From Actinomycetes bacterium (GTDB taxonomy: Bacteria > Actinomycetota > Acidimicrobiia > Acidimicrobiales > RAAP-2): a DNA stretch of 64,000 bases. Location of the stretch: positions 1 to 64,000 of the forward strand of contig JAKAZI010000001.1 of NCBI GenBank assembly GCA_021809495.1, in the 5' to 3' direction. Below are positions 56,274 through 64,000 of this stretch, piece by piece; position 1 is the stretch's first letter; every line of letters starts with the position of its first letter. The notes below the pieces were generated by a model. It was not told the DNA's origin. It made no database searches and saw only the letters and a list, made by a program, of their open reading frames with translations. The translations under genes and the position numbers were made by a program.

Positions 56274-58115
56274 ATGTGCGGCATCATCGGGGTCGTCGGC
56301 GATACCGACACCGTTTCGACGCTCCTGTCCGGCCTCGAGCGTCTGGAGTACCGCGGTTACGACTCGGCGGGCGTCGCGCTGGTGCGACCCGGCGAGACCT
56401 GGCGGGCGCGCTGCGCGGACGGGACCGAGTCGGTCGCGGCGCTGCGTCTGGCCTGTGACGACGCACCGGTGGGCTTCCGTTCGGGCATCGGCCACACGCG
56501 CTGGGCCACCCACGGCGCCCCCGAGGCGGTCAACGCCCACCCGCACCTGGACTGCTCGGGCAACGTCGCGATCATCCACAACGGCATCATCGAGAACCAT
56601 ACCGAACTCCAGGAGGGACTCGAGGCCCGCGGACACGTCTTCACCTCGGTGACCGACTCCGAGGTCCTCGCCCACCTCATCGAAGAGGCCCGCGGCCAAG
56701 GACTCGAGCTGCTCGACGCGGTGCGCGCCGCCCTCGCGGTCGTGCGCGGGGCCTTCGCGCTCGCCGCGATGGACGCCACCGAGTCCGACGTCATCGTCGC
56801 CGCGCGCCGGATCTCGCCCTTGGTCGTGGGCACCGCGGCCGGGGTCACCTACCTCGCGAGTGACGTGCCGGCGATCCTCGATCGCGCGAGCGCCTTCTAC
56901 GCCGTCAACGACGACGAGGTGGTGCGTCTCGGGCCCGAGGGGTTTCGCGCCGTCGACCTCGAGGGCGCCCCGGTGCGACTGCACCAGCTCACCATCGACT
57001 GGGACCTCGAGACCGCCGAGAAGGGCGGTCACGACGACTTCATGACCAAGGAGATCCTCGAGCAGCCCGACGCGCTGCGCGCGACGCTGCTCGACCGGCG
57101 CCGTCCCGACGGGACGATCACCTTCGACGAGCTGCGCGTGAGCGACGACGAGCTGCGCGCGGTCAAGCGGGTCGTGCTCGTCGCGGCGGGCACGTCGCAT
57201 CACGCGGCGCTCGTGGCCAAGTACGCGATCGAGCGCTGGGCGCGACTGAGCGTCGAGGTCGACATCGCGAGCGAGTATCGCTACCGCGACCCCGTCGTCG
57301 AGATCGGCACGCTCGTCATCGGGGTCTCCCAGAGCGGCGAGACCATCGACACCATCCAGGCGGTGCGCGAGGCCAAGCGTCGCGGCGCCCGCGTCGTGGC
57401 GATCGCCAACATCGTCGATTCGAGCCTCGCGCGCGAGGCCGACGCCGTGATCTACACCCGCGCGGGCCTCGAGGTCTCGGTCGCCTCCACGAAGTCCTTC
57501 GTCGCCCAGGTGGCCGCCCTCGAGCTGCTGGCGCTGCGTCTCGCCCAGTTGCGCCAGTCCCTCGACGAGGGGGAGATCGACGCCCTGGTGCGCGGCCTCG
57601 GTGCCGTGGGCGCACTGGTCGACAAGGCCCTCGGGCGTCGCGACGCGGTCACCGAGGTCGCCACGGCGCTCTTGGACGCGCGCGACTTCTTCTTCCTCGG
57701 CCGCCACGTCGGCTTCCCGACGGCCCTCGAAGGGGCCCTCAAGCTCAAGGAGATCTCGTACCGACACGCCGAGGGCTACCCGGCCGGCGAGCTCAAACAC
57801 GGACCCCTCGCGCTGATCGAACCGGGCGTCGTCGTCGTCGCGGTCGCGACCGACCTCGCCCTGCACGAGAAACTGCTGTCCAACCTGGCCGAGGTGAAGG
57901 CCCGCGGCGCCACCGTCGTCGCGGTCGCGACGGACGACGACGAGACCATCGACTCCGTCGCGGACTACGTCTTGCGCGTGCCGGCCACCGAGCCGATGTT
58001 CTCGCCGATGGTCGACGTCGTCGCCCTGCAGCTCTTCGCCTACGCGACGGCCCGCGGGCTCGGGCGTAACGTCGACCGGCCGCGCAACCTGGCTAAGACG
58101 GTGACGGTCGAATAG
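56274..58115 (+). CDS. glmS: Glutamine--fructose-6-phosphate aminotransferase
   Basis: MCGIIGVVGDTDTVSTLLSGLERLEYRGYDSAGVA; HTRWATHGAP; SIS domains. Confidence 0.98.
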   Translation: MCGIIGVVGDTDTVSTLLSGLERLEYRGYDSAGVALVRPGETWRARCADGTESVAALRLACDDAPVGFRSGIGHTRWATHGAPEAVNAHPHLDCSGNVAIIHNGIIENHTELQEGLEARGHVFTSVTDSEVLAHLIEEARGQGLELLDAVRAALAVVRGAFALAAMDATESDVIVAARRISPLVVGTAAGVTYLASDVPAILDRASAFYAVNDDEVVRLGPEGFRAVDLEGAPVRLHQLTIDWDLETAEKGGHDDFMTKEILEQPDALRATLLDRRRPDGTITFDELRVSDDELRAVKRVVLVAAGTSHHAALVAKYAIERWARLSVEVDIASEYRYRDPVVEIGTLVIGVSQSGETIDTIQAVREAKRRGARVVAIANIVDSSLAREADAVIYTRAGLEVSVASTKSFVAQVAALELLALRLAQLRQSLDEGEIDALVRGLGAVGALVDKALGRRDAVTEVATALLDARDFFFLGRHVGFPTALEGALKLKEISYRHAEGYPAGELKHGPLALIEPGVVVVAVATDLALHEKLLSNLAEVKARGATVVAVATDDDETIDSVADYVLRVPATEPMFSPMVDVVALQLFAYATARGLGRNVDRPRNLAKTVTVE

Positions 58116-58489
58116 TGGGTGTGCGCGGTGTGGGGGTCGACGTCGTGGACGTGGCGCGGTTCCAGTTGGCCCTGACGCGCCGGCCGCGCATCGTGACGCG
58201 GCTCTTCACCGAGGGCGAGCAGCGCGACGCGCGCGGCAAGACCGAGCGGCTCGCGGCGCGCTTCGCCGCCAAAGAAGCCGTCATGAAGACCCTTGGGGTG
58301 GGTGTCGGCTCGGTGCCCTGGCAGTCGATCGAGGTGGTGCGACTGGCGAGTGGTGCGCCGACCATCGCGGTCCACGGGCCGGCCGCGGAGCTGGCCGCGC
58401 GCCGCGGGGTGACCCGCTTTCACGTCTCACTGACCCACAGCGACCTCAGCGCGATCGCCATGGTCGTCGGGAGCGACGATGCCGGTTGA
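58115..58489 (+). CDS. acpS: Holo-[acyl-carrier-protein] synthase
   Basis: GVGVDVVDVARFQLAL; RLAARFAAKEAVMKTLGVG; HVSLTHSD. Confidence 0.93.
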   Translation: MGVRGVGVDVVDVARFQLALTRRPRIVTRLFTEGEQRDARGKTERLAARFAAKEAVMKTLGVGVGSVPWQSIEVVRLASGAPTIAVHGPAAELAARRGVTRFHVSLTHSDLSAIAMVVGSDDAG

Positions 58490-59630
58490 GGGCGTGCGCC
58501 GCCCGGCCTGGGCCGAGATCTCGCGCTCGGCGCTCGCGCACAACATCGCGGCCCTGCAGCGGGTGCTCGGTGACACCAAACTCTGCGCCGTCGTCAAGGC
58601 CAACGGCTACGGCCACGGCGCGCCGCTCGCGGCGCGCGCGGCCCTGGACGGTGGCGCCCACGCGCTCGCCGTCGCGATCGTCGACGAGGGCATCGAGCTG
58701 CGCGGCAGCGGGGTGACGGCGCCGATCCTGCTGCTCGCCGAGATCCCGCCCGAGACGATCCCCGACGCGCTCAGCCACTCGCTCTCCCTGACGGTGGGTT
58801 CGCTCCAAGGCGCCCGCCACGCCGCGGCGGCGGCCGAGCGGCTCGGCGGACTGCACCGGGTCCACGTGAAGATCGACACCGGCATGCATCGCATGGGCGT
58901 GCCCCCCGAGCTGGTCGACGAGGTCGTGGACGTGCTGCTCGCGTCGTCGGCCATCGACCTCGAGGGCGTCTACACGCACTTCTCGACCGCCGACGGCCCG
59001 AGTGACGAGGACCGCGCCTTCACGCGACAACAGCTTGCGCTCTTCGAGGGGGTCATCGCGCGCCTTAACGCGCGCGGCGTTCACCCGCGCATCGTGCACG
59101 CCGCCAACTCGGCGGGTGCGCTCGGCTACCCCGCCTCGCGGCTCTCGATGGCGCGCGTCGGGCTCGCCCTCTACGGCTACCTGCCCGACCCGTGGCTTGC
59201 GACGACCCTCGCCGAGGCGGGGGTGACACTCGAGCCGGCCCTGACTCTGCGCGCCCAGGTCGTCGCGGCCCGGCGCCTCGAGTCCGGTGAACGGCCGAGT
59301 TACGGTCGACGCCGCGCGCTGACGAAGGCGGCGACGGTCGTGACCGTGCCCTTCGGCTACGCCGACGGCTACCCGCGCCGGCTCTTCGAGGCCGGTGCCA
59401 ACGTGCTCATCGGCGCCCGGCGCTACCCCCTCGCCGGCACCGTCACGATGGACCAGTTGCTCATCGACGTCGGCGACGACGAGGTCGCCGTCGGCGACGA
59501 CGTCGTGCTGCTCGGTCGCCAGGGCGACGAGTTGATCAGCGCCGACGAGTGGGCGACGCTCGCCGGCACGATCACGTGGGAGATCCTCTGTGGCATCGGC
59601 GCGCGGGTGCCGCGGGTCCTGGTGGATTAG
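58479..59630 (+). CDS. alr: Alanine racemase
   Basis: AVVKANGYGHGAPLAARAALDGGA; KIDTGMHRMG; TMDQLLIDVGD. Confidence 0.97.
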   Translation: MPVEGVRRPAWAEISRSALAHNIAALQRVLGDTKLCAVVKANGYGHGAPLAARAALDGGAHALAVAIVDEGIELRGSGVTAPILLLAEIPPETIPDALSHSLSLTVGSLQGARHAAAAAERLGGLHRVHVKIDTGMHRMGVPPELVDEVVDVLLASSAIDLEGVYTHFSTADGPSDEDRAFTRQQLALFEGVIARLNARGVHPRIVHAANSAGALGYPASRLSMARVGLALYGYLPDPWLATTLAEAGVTLEPALTLRAQVVAARRLESGERPSYGRRRALTKAATVVTVPFGYADGYPRRLFEAGANVLIGARRYPLAGTVTMDQLLIDVGDDEVAVGDDVVLLGRQGDELISADEWATLAGTITWEILCGIGARVPRVLVD

Positions 59631-60176
59631 ATGTCCCTGGACGTCGCGGCCCTGTCGAGCTGCACGCGCTGTCGGCTCAGCGAGTCGCGCACGCGCGTGG
59701 TCATCGGCACCGGGCCAACGGACGCGGCGCTGGTGCTCGTCGGCGAGGCCCCGGGCCGCCAGGAGGACGAGGGCGGCGAGCCCTTCATCGGTCGCAGCGG
59801 TCAGCTGCTCTTCAAACTCATCGAGGAGGTCGTGGGCCTTACGCGCGCGCAGTGCTACGTCACCAACACCGTGAAGTGCCGCCCCCCGGCCAACCGCGTG
59901 CCGGCGCGCGACGAGCTCGAGGCCTGCCGGCCGTGGCTCGTCGACCAGCTGGCCGACCTGTCCGCGCGCGTGACGCTCACCCTCGGACTGACGGCGGCGC
60001 GCGAGGTGCTCGGCGCCACCCTGTCGATGTCGGCCGTGCACGGCCGCGCCCGTCACCTGGGCACCGGCACGGGGATCGCGACCTACCACCCCGCGGCCGC
60101 GCTGCGCGACCCCGCGCTCGTCGCGGTGATGCGCGCCGACCTCGCGATCGTGCGCACCCTCGTGGCGGCGTCGTGA
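59631..60176 (+). CDS. Uracil-DNA glycosylase, family 4
   Basis: CTRCRLSESRTRVVIGTGPTDAALVLVGEAPGRQEDEGGEPFIGRSGQLL; NTVKCRPPANR. Confidence 0.92.
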   Translation: MSLDVAALSSCTRCRLSESRTRVVIGTGPTDAALVLVGEAPGRQEDEGGEPFIGRSGQLLFKLIEEVVGLTRAQCYVTNTVKCRPPANRVPARDELEACRPWLVDQLADLSARVTLTLGLTAAREVLGATLSMSAVHGRARHLGTGTGIATYHPAAALRDPALVAVMRADLAIVRTLVAAS

Positions 60177-60643
60177 GCCGCGTCACCGCCGACCCCTCGG
60201 CGACCGAACGGGCGGGCGAGGAGTTCGCGCGACTGCTGCGCCCCGGCGACGTCGTGCTGCTCTCGGGGCCGCTCGGCGCGGGCAAGACCACCTTCGTACG
60301 CGGCCTCGCGCGCGGACTCGGCGTGCTCGAGCGCGCGACGAGCCCGACGTTCACCATGGTGCGCGAGCACCGCTGCCACAACGACCTCGGCATCGTTACC
60401 CTGCATCACGCCGACGTCTACCGGATCCAGAGCCTGGACGAGGTCGTCGACCTCGCGCTCGGCGAGCTCGTCGAGGAGGCGGCCGTCGCGGTCGTCGAGT
60501 GGGGCGAACTCGCGGCCCCGGTCTTCGGTGAGGACGTCCTCACGGTCTTCATCGGCGTCGGGTCCGACGACCGACGCACCATCGACGCGGACGGGGCCGG
60601 GGCGCGCGATCGCGCCGAGGCGCTCGCTCGGTGGGCGTCGTGA
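60173..60643 (+). CDS. tsaE: tRNA t6A biosynthesis ATPase TsaE
   Basis: VVLLSGPLGAGKTTFVRGLARGLGVLERATSPTFTMVREHR; start trimmed to GTG 60173. Confidence 0.95.
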   Translation: MSRVTADPSATERAGEEFARLLRPGDVVLLSGPLGAGKTTFVRGLARGLGVLERATSPTFTMVREHRCHNDLGIVTLHHADVYRIQSLDEVVDLALGELVEEAAVAVVEWGELAAPVFGEDVLTVFIGVGSDDRRTIDADGAGARDRAEALARWAS

Positions 60644-61308
60644 TCGCGCTCGCGATCGAGACCGCGACGACGGCCTGCTCGATCGGACTGGTCGACGGGA
60701 GTCGACGCGAGGCGCGCCTGCTCGCTTCGGATCGACGACACGTCGAGGTCCTCGCCCCGGGCATCCAGGCGCTGCTCGCCGACTGCTCGCTTCGCGCGAG
60801 CGACCTCGAGCGGGTGGTGGTGGACCGGGGCCCCGGCCTGTTCACCGGACTGCGCGTCGGCCTCGCGACGGCGCTCGCGCTCGCCGACGCGACGGGCGCC
60901 GGACTCGTCGGGGTCACCTCGCTCGAGCTGCTCGCGCACGGCGCGCACGGCGATGGCGTTCGCGGGCGTTTCGTCGCCGTGGTCGACGGCCGGCGCGGTG
61001 AGGTCTTCACCCAGAGCTTCGAGCTCGGCGACGAGGTCGCCGCCCTCGGCGCCGCGGCGGTCGAGCGACCACGCGACGTCGTGATCGCCTGGGCGACCAA
61101 CGGCGTTCGCGTCACCTTCGCCGGCGACGGGGTGGCGCGCTACGCGAGCGACTTCGACGCCGTGCCCAACGGCACCGTGCACCCGCTGCTCGTGCCGCCG
61201 GTCCTCGCCGCGCTCGAACTCGCCGGGCGCGAGCCGGGCCCGGTCGCGCCGCTCTACCTGCGCGAGGCCGACGCGGTCGCGAACTTCGTCACGCGAGACG
61301 GCGCGTGA
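60631..61308 (+). CDS. tsaB: tRNA t6A biosynthesis protein TsaB
   Basis: ALAIETATTACSIGLVDG; GPGLFTGLRVGLATALALAD; start could be 60640. Confidence 0.94.
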   Translation: MGVVIALAIETATTACSIGLVDGSRREARLLASDRRHVEVLAPGIQALLADCSLRASDLERVVVDRGPGLFTGLRVGLATALALADATGAGLVGVTSLELLAHGAHGDGVRGRFVAVVDGRRGEVFTQSFELGDEVAALGAAAVERPRDVVIAWATNGVRVTFAGDGVARYASDFDAVPNGTVHPLLVPPVLAALELAGREPGPVAPLYLREADAVANFVTRDGA

Positions 61309-61799
61309 ACGATCGCCCGACGACCTGGACGATCCGTCTCGCCGAGCGCCGCGACGTGCCGGCGCTGCTCGAGATCGAAGAGGCGCAGTTCCCCGAGCCG
61401 TGGTCGCGCGGGATGCTGCTCGACGAACTCGCCAACGTCGCCACCCGCCGCTACACCGTCGCCGTCGAGGCCGGCGTCGTGCTCGGCTACCTCGGGGTGA
61501 TGTTCGTGCTCGACGAGCTGCACGTCAACACCATCGGGGTTCGCCGCGAGTTCGAGGGCCGCGGCGTCGCCTCGTCACTGCTCGACGAAGCCTGGGGCGA
61601 CGCGGCCGCGCGCGGGATCACGCGCGCGACGCTCGAGGTCGCGGTCTCCAACAAGCGCGCCCAGGCCCTCTACGCGCGCTACGGCTTCGCGCCGGTCGGC
61701 GTGCGCAAGAACTACTACGAGAAGAGCCACGAGGACGCCCTGGTGCTCTGGGCGGACCTGGAGGTCCCCGGGGGGATCGGACCTACGCTGGAACCGTGA
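61305..61799 (+). CDS. rimI: Ribosomal-protein-alanine N-acetyltransferase RimI-like
   Basis: GNAT fold; ISO: ELHVNTIGVRREFEGRGVASSLLDEAW; VAVSNKRAQALYARYGFAPVGVRKNYY; between tsaB and tsaD. Confidence 0.92.
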   Translation: MNDRPTTWTIRLAERRDVPALLEIEEAQFPEPWSRGMLLDELANVATRRYTVAVEAGVVLGYLGVMFVLDELHVNTIGVRREFEGRGVASSLLDEAWGDAAARGITRATLEVAVSNKRAQALYARYGFAPVGVRKNYYEKSHEDALVLWADLEVPGGIGPTLEP

Positions 61800-62806
61800 G
61801 CGTCGTGCTGGGCATCGAGACGAGTTGCGACGAGACCGCGGCCGCGGTCGTAGACGACGCGTGGCGGGTGCGCAGCTCGGTCGTCGAGTCCTCGATCGAC
61901 CAGCATCGTGACTTCGGTGGCGTGGTGCCCGAGCTCGCGGGGCGCGCCCACGTCGCCACGATCGTCCCGGTCGTGCGCGCCGCGCTCGAGTCGGCCGGGC
62001 TCGACGTGCGCCACCCGGCCATCGACGCCGTCGCGGTGACCGCGGGTCCCGGGCTCATCGGCTCGCTGCTCGTGGGCCTCGCCGCGGCGAAGGCCTACGC
62101 GCTCAGCTGGGACGTGCCCCTCGTGACCGTGAACCACCTCGAGGGCCACCTGTTCGCGCCCCTGCTCGAGACGCCCGACCTCGCCTGGCCGGTGTTGACG
62201 CTGCTCGTCTCGGGCGGGCACACGATGCTCGTCTACCAGCGCGGTCCCGGCGACCACGAGGTGATCGGCGAGACGATCGACGACGCGGCGGGCGAGGCCT
62301 ACGACAAGATCGCGCGCTGGCTCGGACTCGGCTACCCCGGGGGTCCGCCCATCGACCGACTCGCCGGGGACGGGGACCCGACCTCGCTGCGACTGCCGGT
62401 CTCGATGACCGGCGACGACCTCGACTTCTCGTTCTCGGGCCTCAAGTCCGCCGTCGTGCGCGCGGGCGAGAAGCGCCCCGATCTCGTCGTGGCCGACGTC
62501 GCGGCCGCCTTCCAGGGCGCCGCCGTCGAGCAGTTGACCCGCAAGCTGCGCCGCGCCCTCGAGCGCTACGACGTCGCGGGGGTCGCGATCGCCGGCGGGG
62601 TCGCCGCGAACTCGGCGCTGCGCGCCGCGGTCGCCCAGATCGCGAAGGACGCGGGCATCGCCGCCCACGTGCCGAGCCTCGCCATGTGCACCGACAACGC
62701 CGCCATGATCGCGGCCGCCGGGCTCGCGCGCTTCGGCCGGGGTCACGTGAGCCCACTTGACGTCTCGGCCGATCCCAACTGGGCGCTCGCCGACGTGAGG
62801 CCGTGA
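61796..62806 (+). CDS. tsaD: tRNA t6A threonylcarbamoyltransferase TsaD
   Basis: VLGIETSCDETAAAVVDD; VTAGPGLIGSLLVGL; VNHLEGHLFAPLLE; start trimmed to GTG 61796. Confidence 0.97.
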   Translation: MSVVLGIETSCDETAAAVVDDAWRVRSSVVESSIDQHRDFGGVVPELAGRAHVATIVPVVRAALESAGLDVRHPAIDAVAVTAGPGLIGSLLVGLAAAKAYALSWDVPLVTVNHLEGHLFAPLLETPDLAWPVLTLLVSGGHTMLVYQRGPGDHEVIGETIDDAAGEAYDKIARWLGLGYPGGPPIDRLAGDGDPTSLRLPVSMTGDDLDFSFSGLKSAVVRAGEKRPDLVVADVAAAFQGAAVEQLTRKLRRALERYDVAGVAIAGGVAANSALRAAVAQIAKDAGIAAHVPSLAMCTDNAAMIAAAGLARFGRGHVSPLDVSADPNWALADVRP

Positions 62807-63411
62807 TGGCGCGCTGGGTGGCCCTCGACGAAGGCGACTGCGACCGCGACCCGATGGTCCAGTTCGCGCGCTGGTTCGACGAGGGGTCGGTCATGGTCGA
62901 CCGCGAAGCGGTCGCGCTCGTCACCGCGAGCGCCGACGGACGTCCGAGCGCGCGCATGGTGCTGCTGCGCCACCTCGACGCGACCTCGATCGGGTGGTAC
63001 ACGAACTACGAGAGCGTCAAGGGCCGCCAGCTCGCCGAGAATCCCCACGCCGCGATCCTCTGGTACTGCGAGCCCCTCGGCCGCCAGGTGCGCTTCGAGG
63101 GGCTCGTTGCACCGATGAGCGACGCCGAGTCCGACGTGTACTTCGCCCAGCGACCCCGCGGCCACCAGATCGGCGCCCACGCGAGCCGCCAGAGCGAACC
63201 GCTCGCGAGCCGCGCGGCGCTCGAAGCACGCGTGGCGGAGCTCGAAGCGAGCTACGCGGGCCGCGACGTCGCGCGCCCCGCGCACTGGGGCGGCTACCGG
63301 CTCACCCCGACGTTCGTCGAGTTCTTCCAGCAGCGCGCCGACCGGCTCCACGACCGGCTCTGGTACACCGCGACGCCCGACGGGTGGCGCATCGAGCGCC
63401 ACTACCCCTAG
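62803..63411 (+). CDS. pdxH: Pyridoxamine 5'-phosphate oxidase
   Basis: AVALVTASADGRPSARMVLLRHLDATSIGWYTNYESVKGRQLAENPHAAILWYCEPLGRQVRFEG; WRIERHYP. Confidence 0.93.
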   Translation: MMARWVALDEGDCDRDPMVQFARWFDEGSVMVDREAVALVTASADGRPSARMVLLRHLDATSIGWYTNYESVKGRQLAENPHAAILWYCEPLGRQVRFEGLVAPMSDAESDVYFAQRPRGHQIGAHASRQSEPLASRAALEARVAELEASYAGRDVARPAHWGGYRLTPTFVEFFQQRADRLHDRLWYTATPDGWRIERHYP

Positions 63412-63424
63412 CGCGCCGCGCTCG

Positions 63425-64000
63425 TCACTCGAGGACGTCGCTCGTCACCCGGTGATCGCTCACCGCGCGTAGCGCGAGGGCGCCGAAGATGAGTGCCGCC
63501 GCGAGCGAGGCGAGTCCCCCCATCCGGTAGACGCTGCGCGGGGCGAGCAGTCCGAGGGCGGCGCCACCGAGGAGGAAGGCCCCGACCTGGGCCGACTGGG
63601 TGAGCGCGTTCACCGCCGCGAAGGCCCGCCCGCGCAGTGCCTCGGGGGTTCGCAGCGTGAAGAGGGTCATCGCCGCCACGTTCACGATCCCCACCGCGAG
63701 GCCCGCGATCGCCATGAAGGGGTAGATCTCGCCCACGTCGGTGACGAAGCTCACCCCCGACACCGACAGACCCGCGAGCACGACCATCAGCATGAGGCGT
63801 CGCACGAGCGGGTAGATCTCGTGGCTCTGGCGTCCGGCGAGAACTGAACCGACGATCGTCCCGGCGCCGAAGGCCGCGCCGAGCGCGCCGTAGTCGAGCG
63901 GCGTGCCGTGCAGGGTGCGGATCACGAAGAAGACCTCCGCGACGTTCACCATGCCGAGCGCGAGCAAGAAGACGAAGAAGTCGAGCACGACCGGCGCGAG
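63425..64000 (-). CDS. MFS-type transporter (partial, continues beyond window)
   Basis: Multi-TM; GALGAAFGAGTIVGSVLAGRQ; ALRGRAFAAVNALTQSAQVGAFLLGGAALG; ORF runs to window edge. Confidence 0.75.
   Translation of the reverse strand, partial: LAPVVLDFFVFLLALGMVNVAEVFFVIRTLHGTPLDYGALGAAFGAGTIVGSVLAGRQSHEIYPLVRRLMLMVVLAGLSVSGVSFVTDVGEIYPFMAIAGLAVGIVNVAAMTLFTLRTPEALRGRAFAAVNALTQSAQVGAFLLGGAALGLLAPRSVYRMGGLASLAAALIFGALALRAVSDHRVTSDVLE

Overview
64 kb of high-GC DNA, best read as an actinobacterial chromosome. Acidimicrobiia-like is my inference from gene content and protein flavour, not a search result. Most of the window is a very large translation/transcription neighbourhood: tRNA-Thr, tRNA-Met, rpmG, tRNA-Trp, secE-nusG-rplKA-rplJL-rpoBC, rpsLG-fusA-tuf-rpsJ, rplC through secY-adk-map, infA-rpmJ-rpsMKD-rpoA-rplQ-truA, rplM-rpsI-glmM-glmS. 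It is flanked by lysC-asd-phoU-rmuC-gltA on the left and by acpS-alr-udg-tsaE-tsaB-rimI-tsaD-pdxH on the right. Two insertions break the conserved ribosomal-protein gene order. (1) A tight putative sulfur operon lies between truA and rplM-rpsI: HTH+PocR-domain regulator, SQR-like flavoprotein, DUF1641 protein, single-Cys DsrC/TusE-like protein and DsrE2-like protein, followed by an M13 peptidase. (2) A minus-strand DevR/DevS-like two-component operon lies between map and infA, with a signal-peptide-less metal-receptor protein and a probable PPOX-class protein. Other notable signals: infA apparently starts at CTG under a tandem-hairpin leader; rpsJ is split from rplC by a perfect terminator-like hairpin and a structured rplC leader with competing pairings; the rplJ leader has mutually exclusive stems; many genes show a TANNNT-N6/7-start layout predicting leaderless mRNAs; rRNA-protein operons share TTGC-type -35 / TAGNNT -10 promoters; convergent genes repeatedly share overlapping stop codons; and L22, S3 and L10 carry low-complexity tails. 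No CRISPR, rRNA, prophage or IS element was seen.
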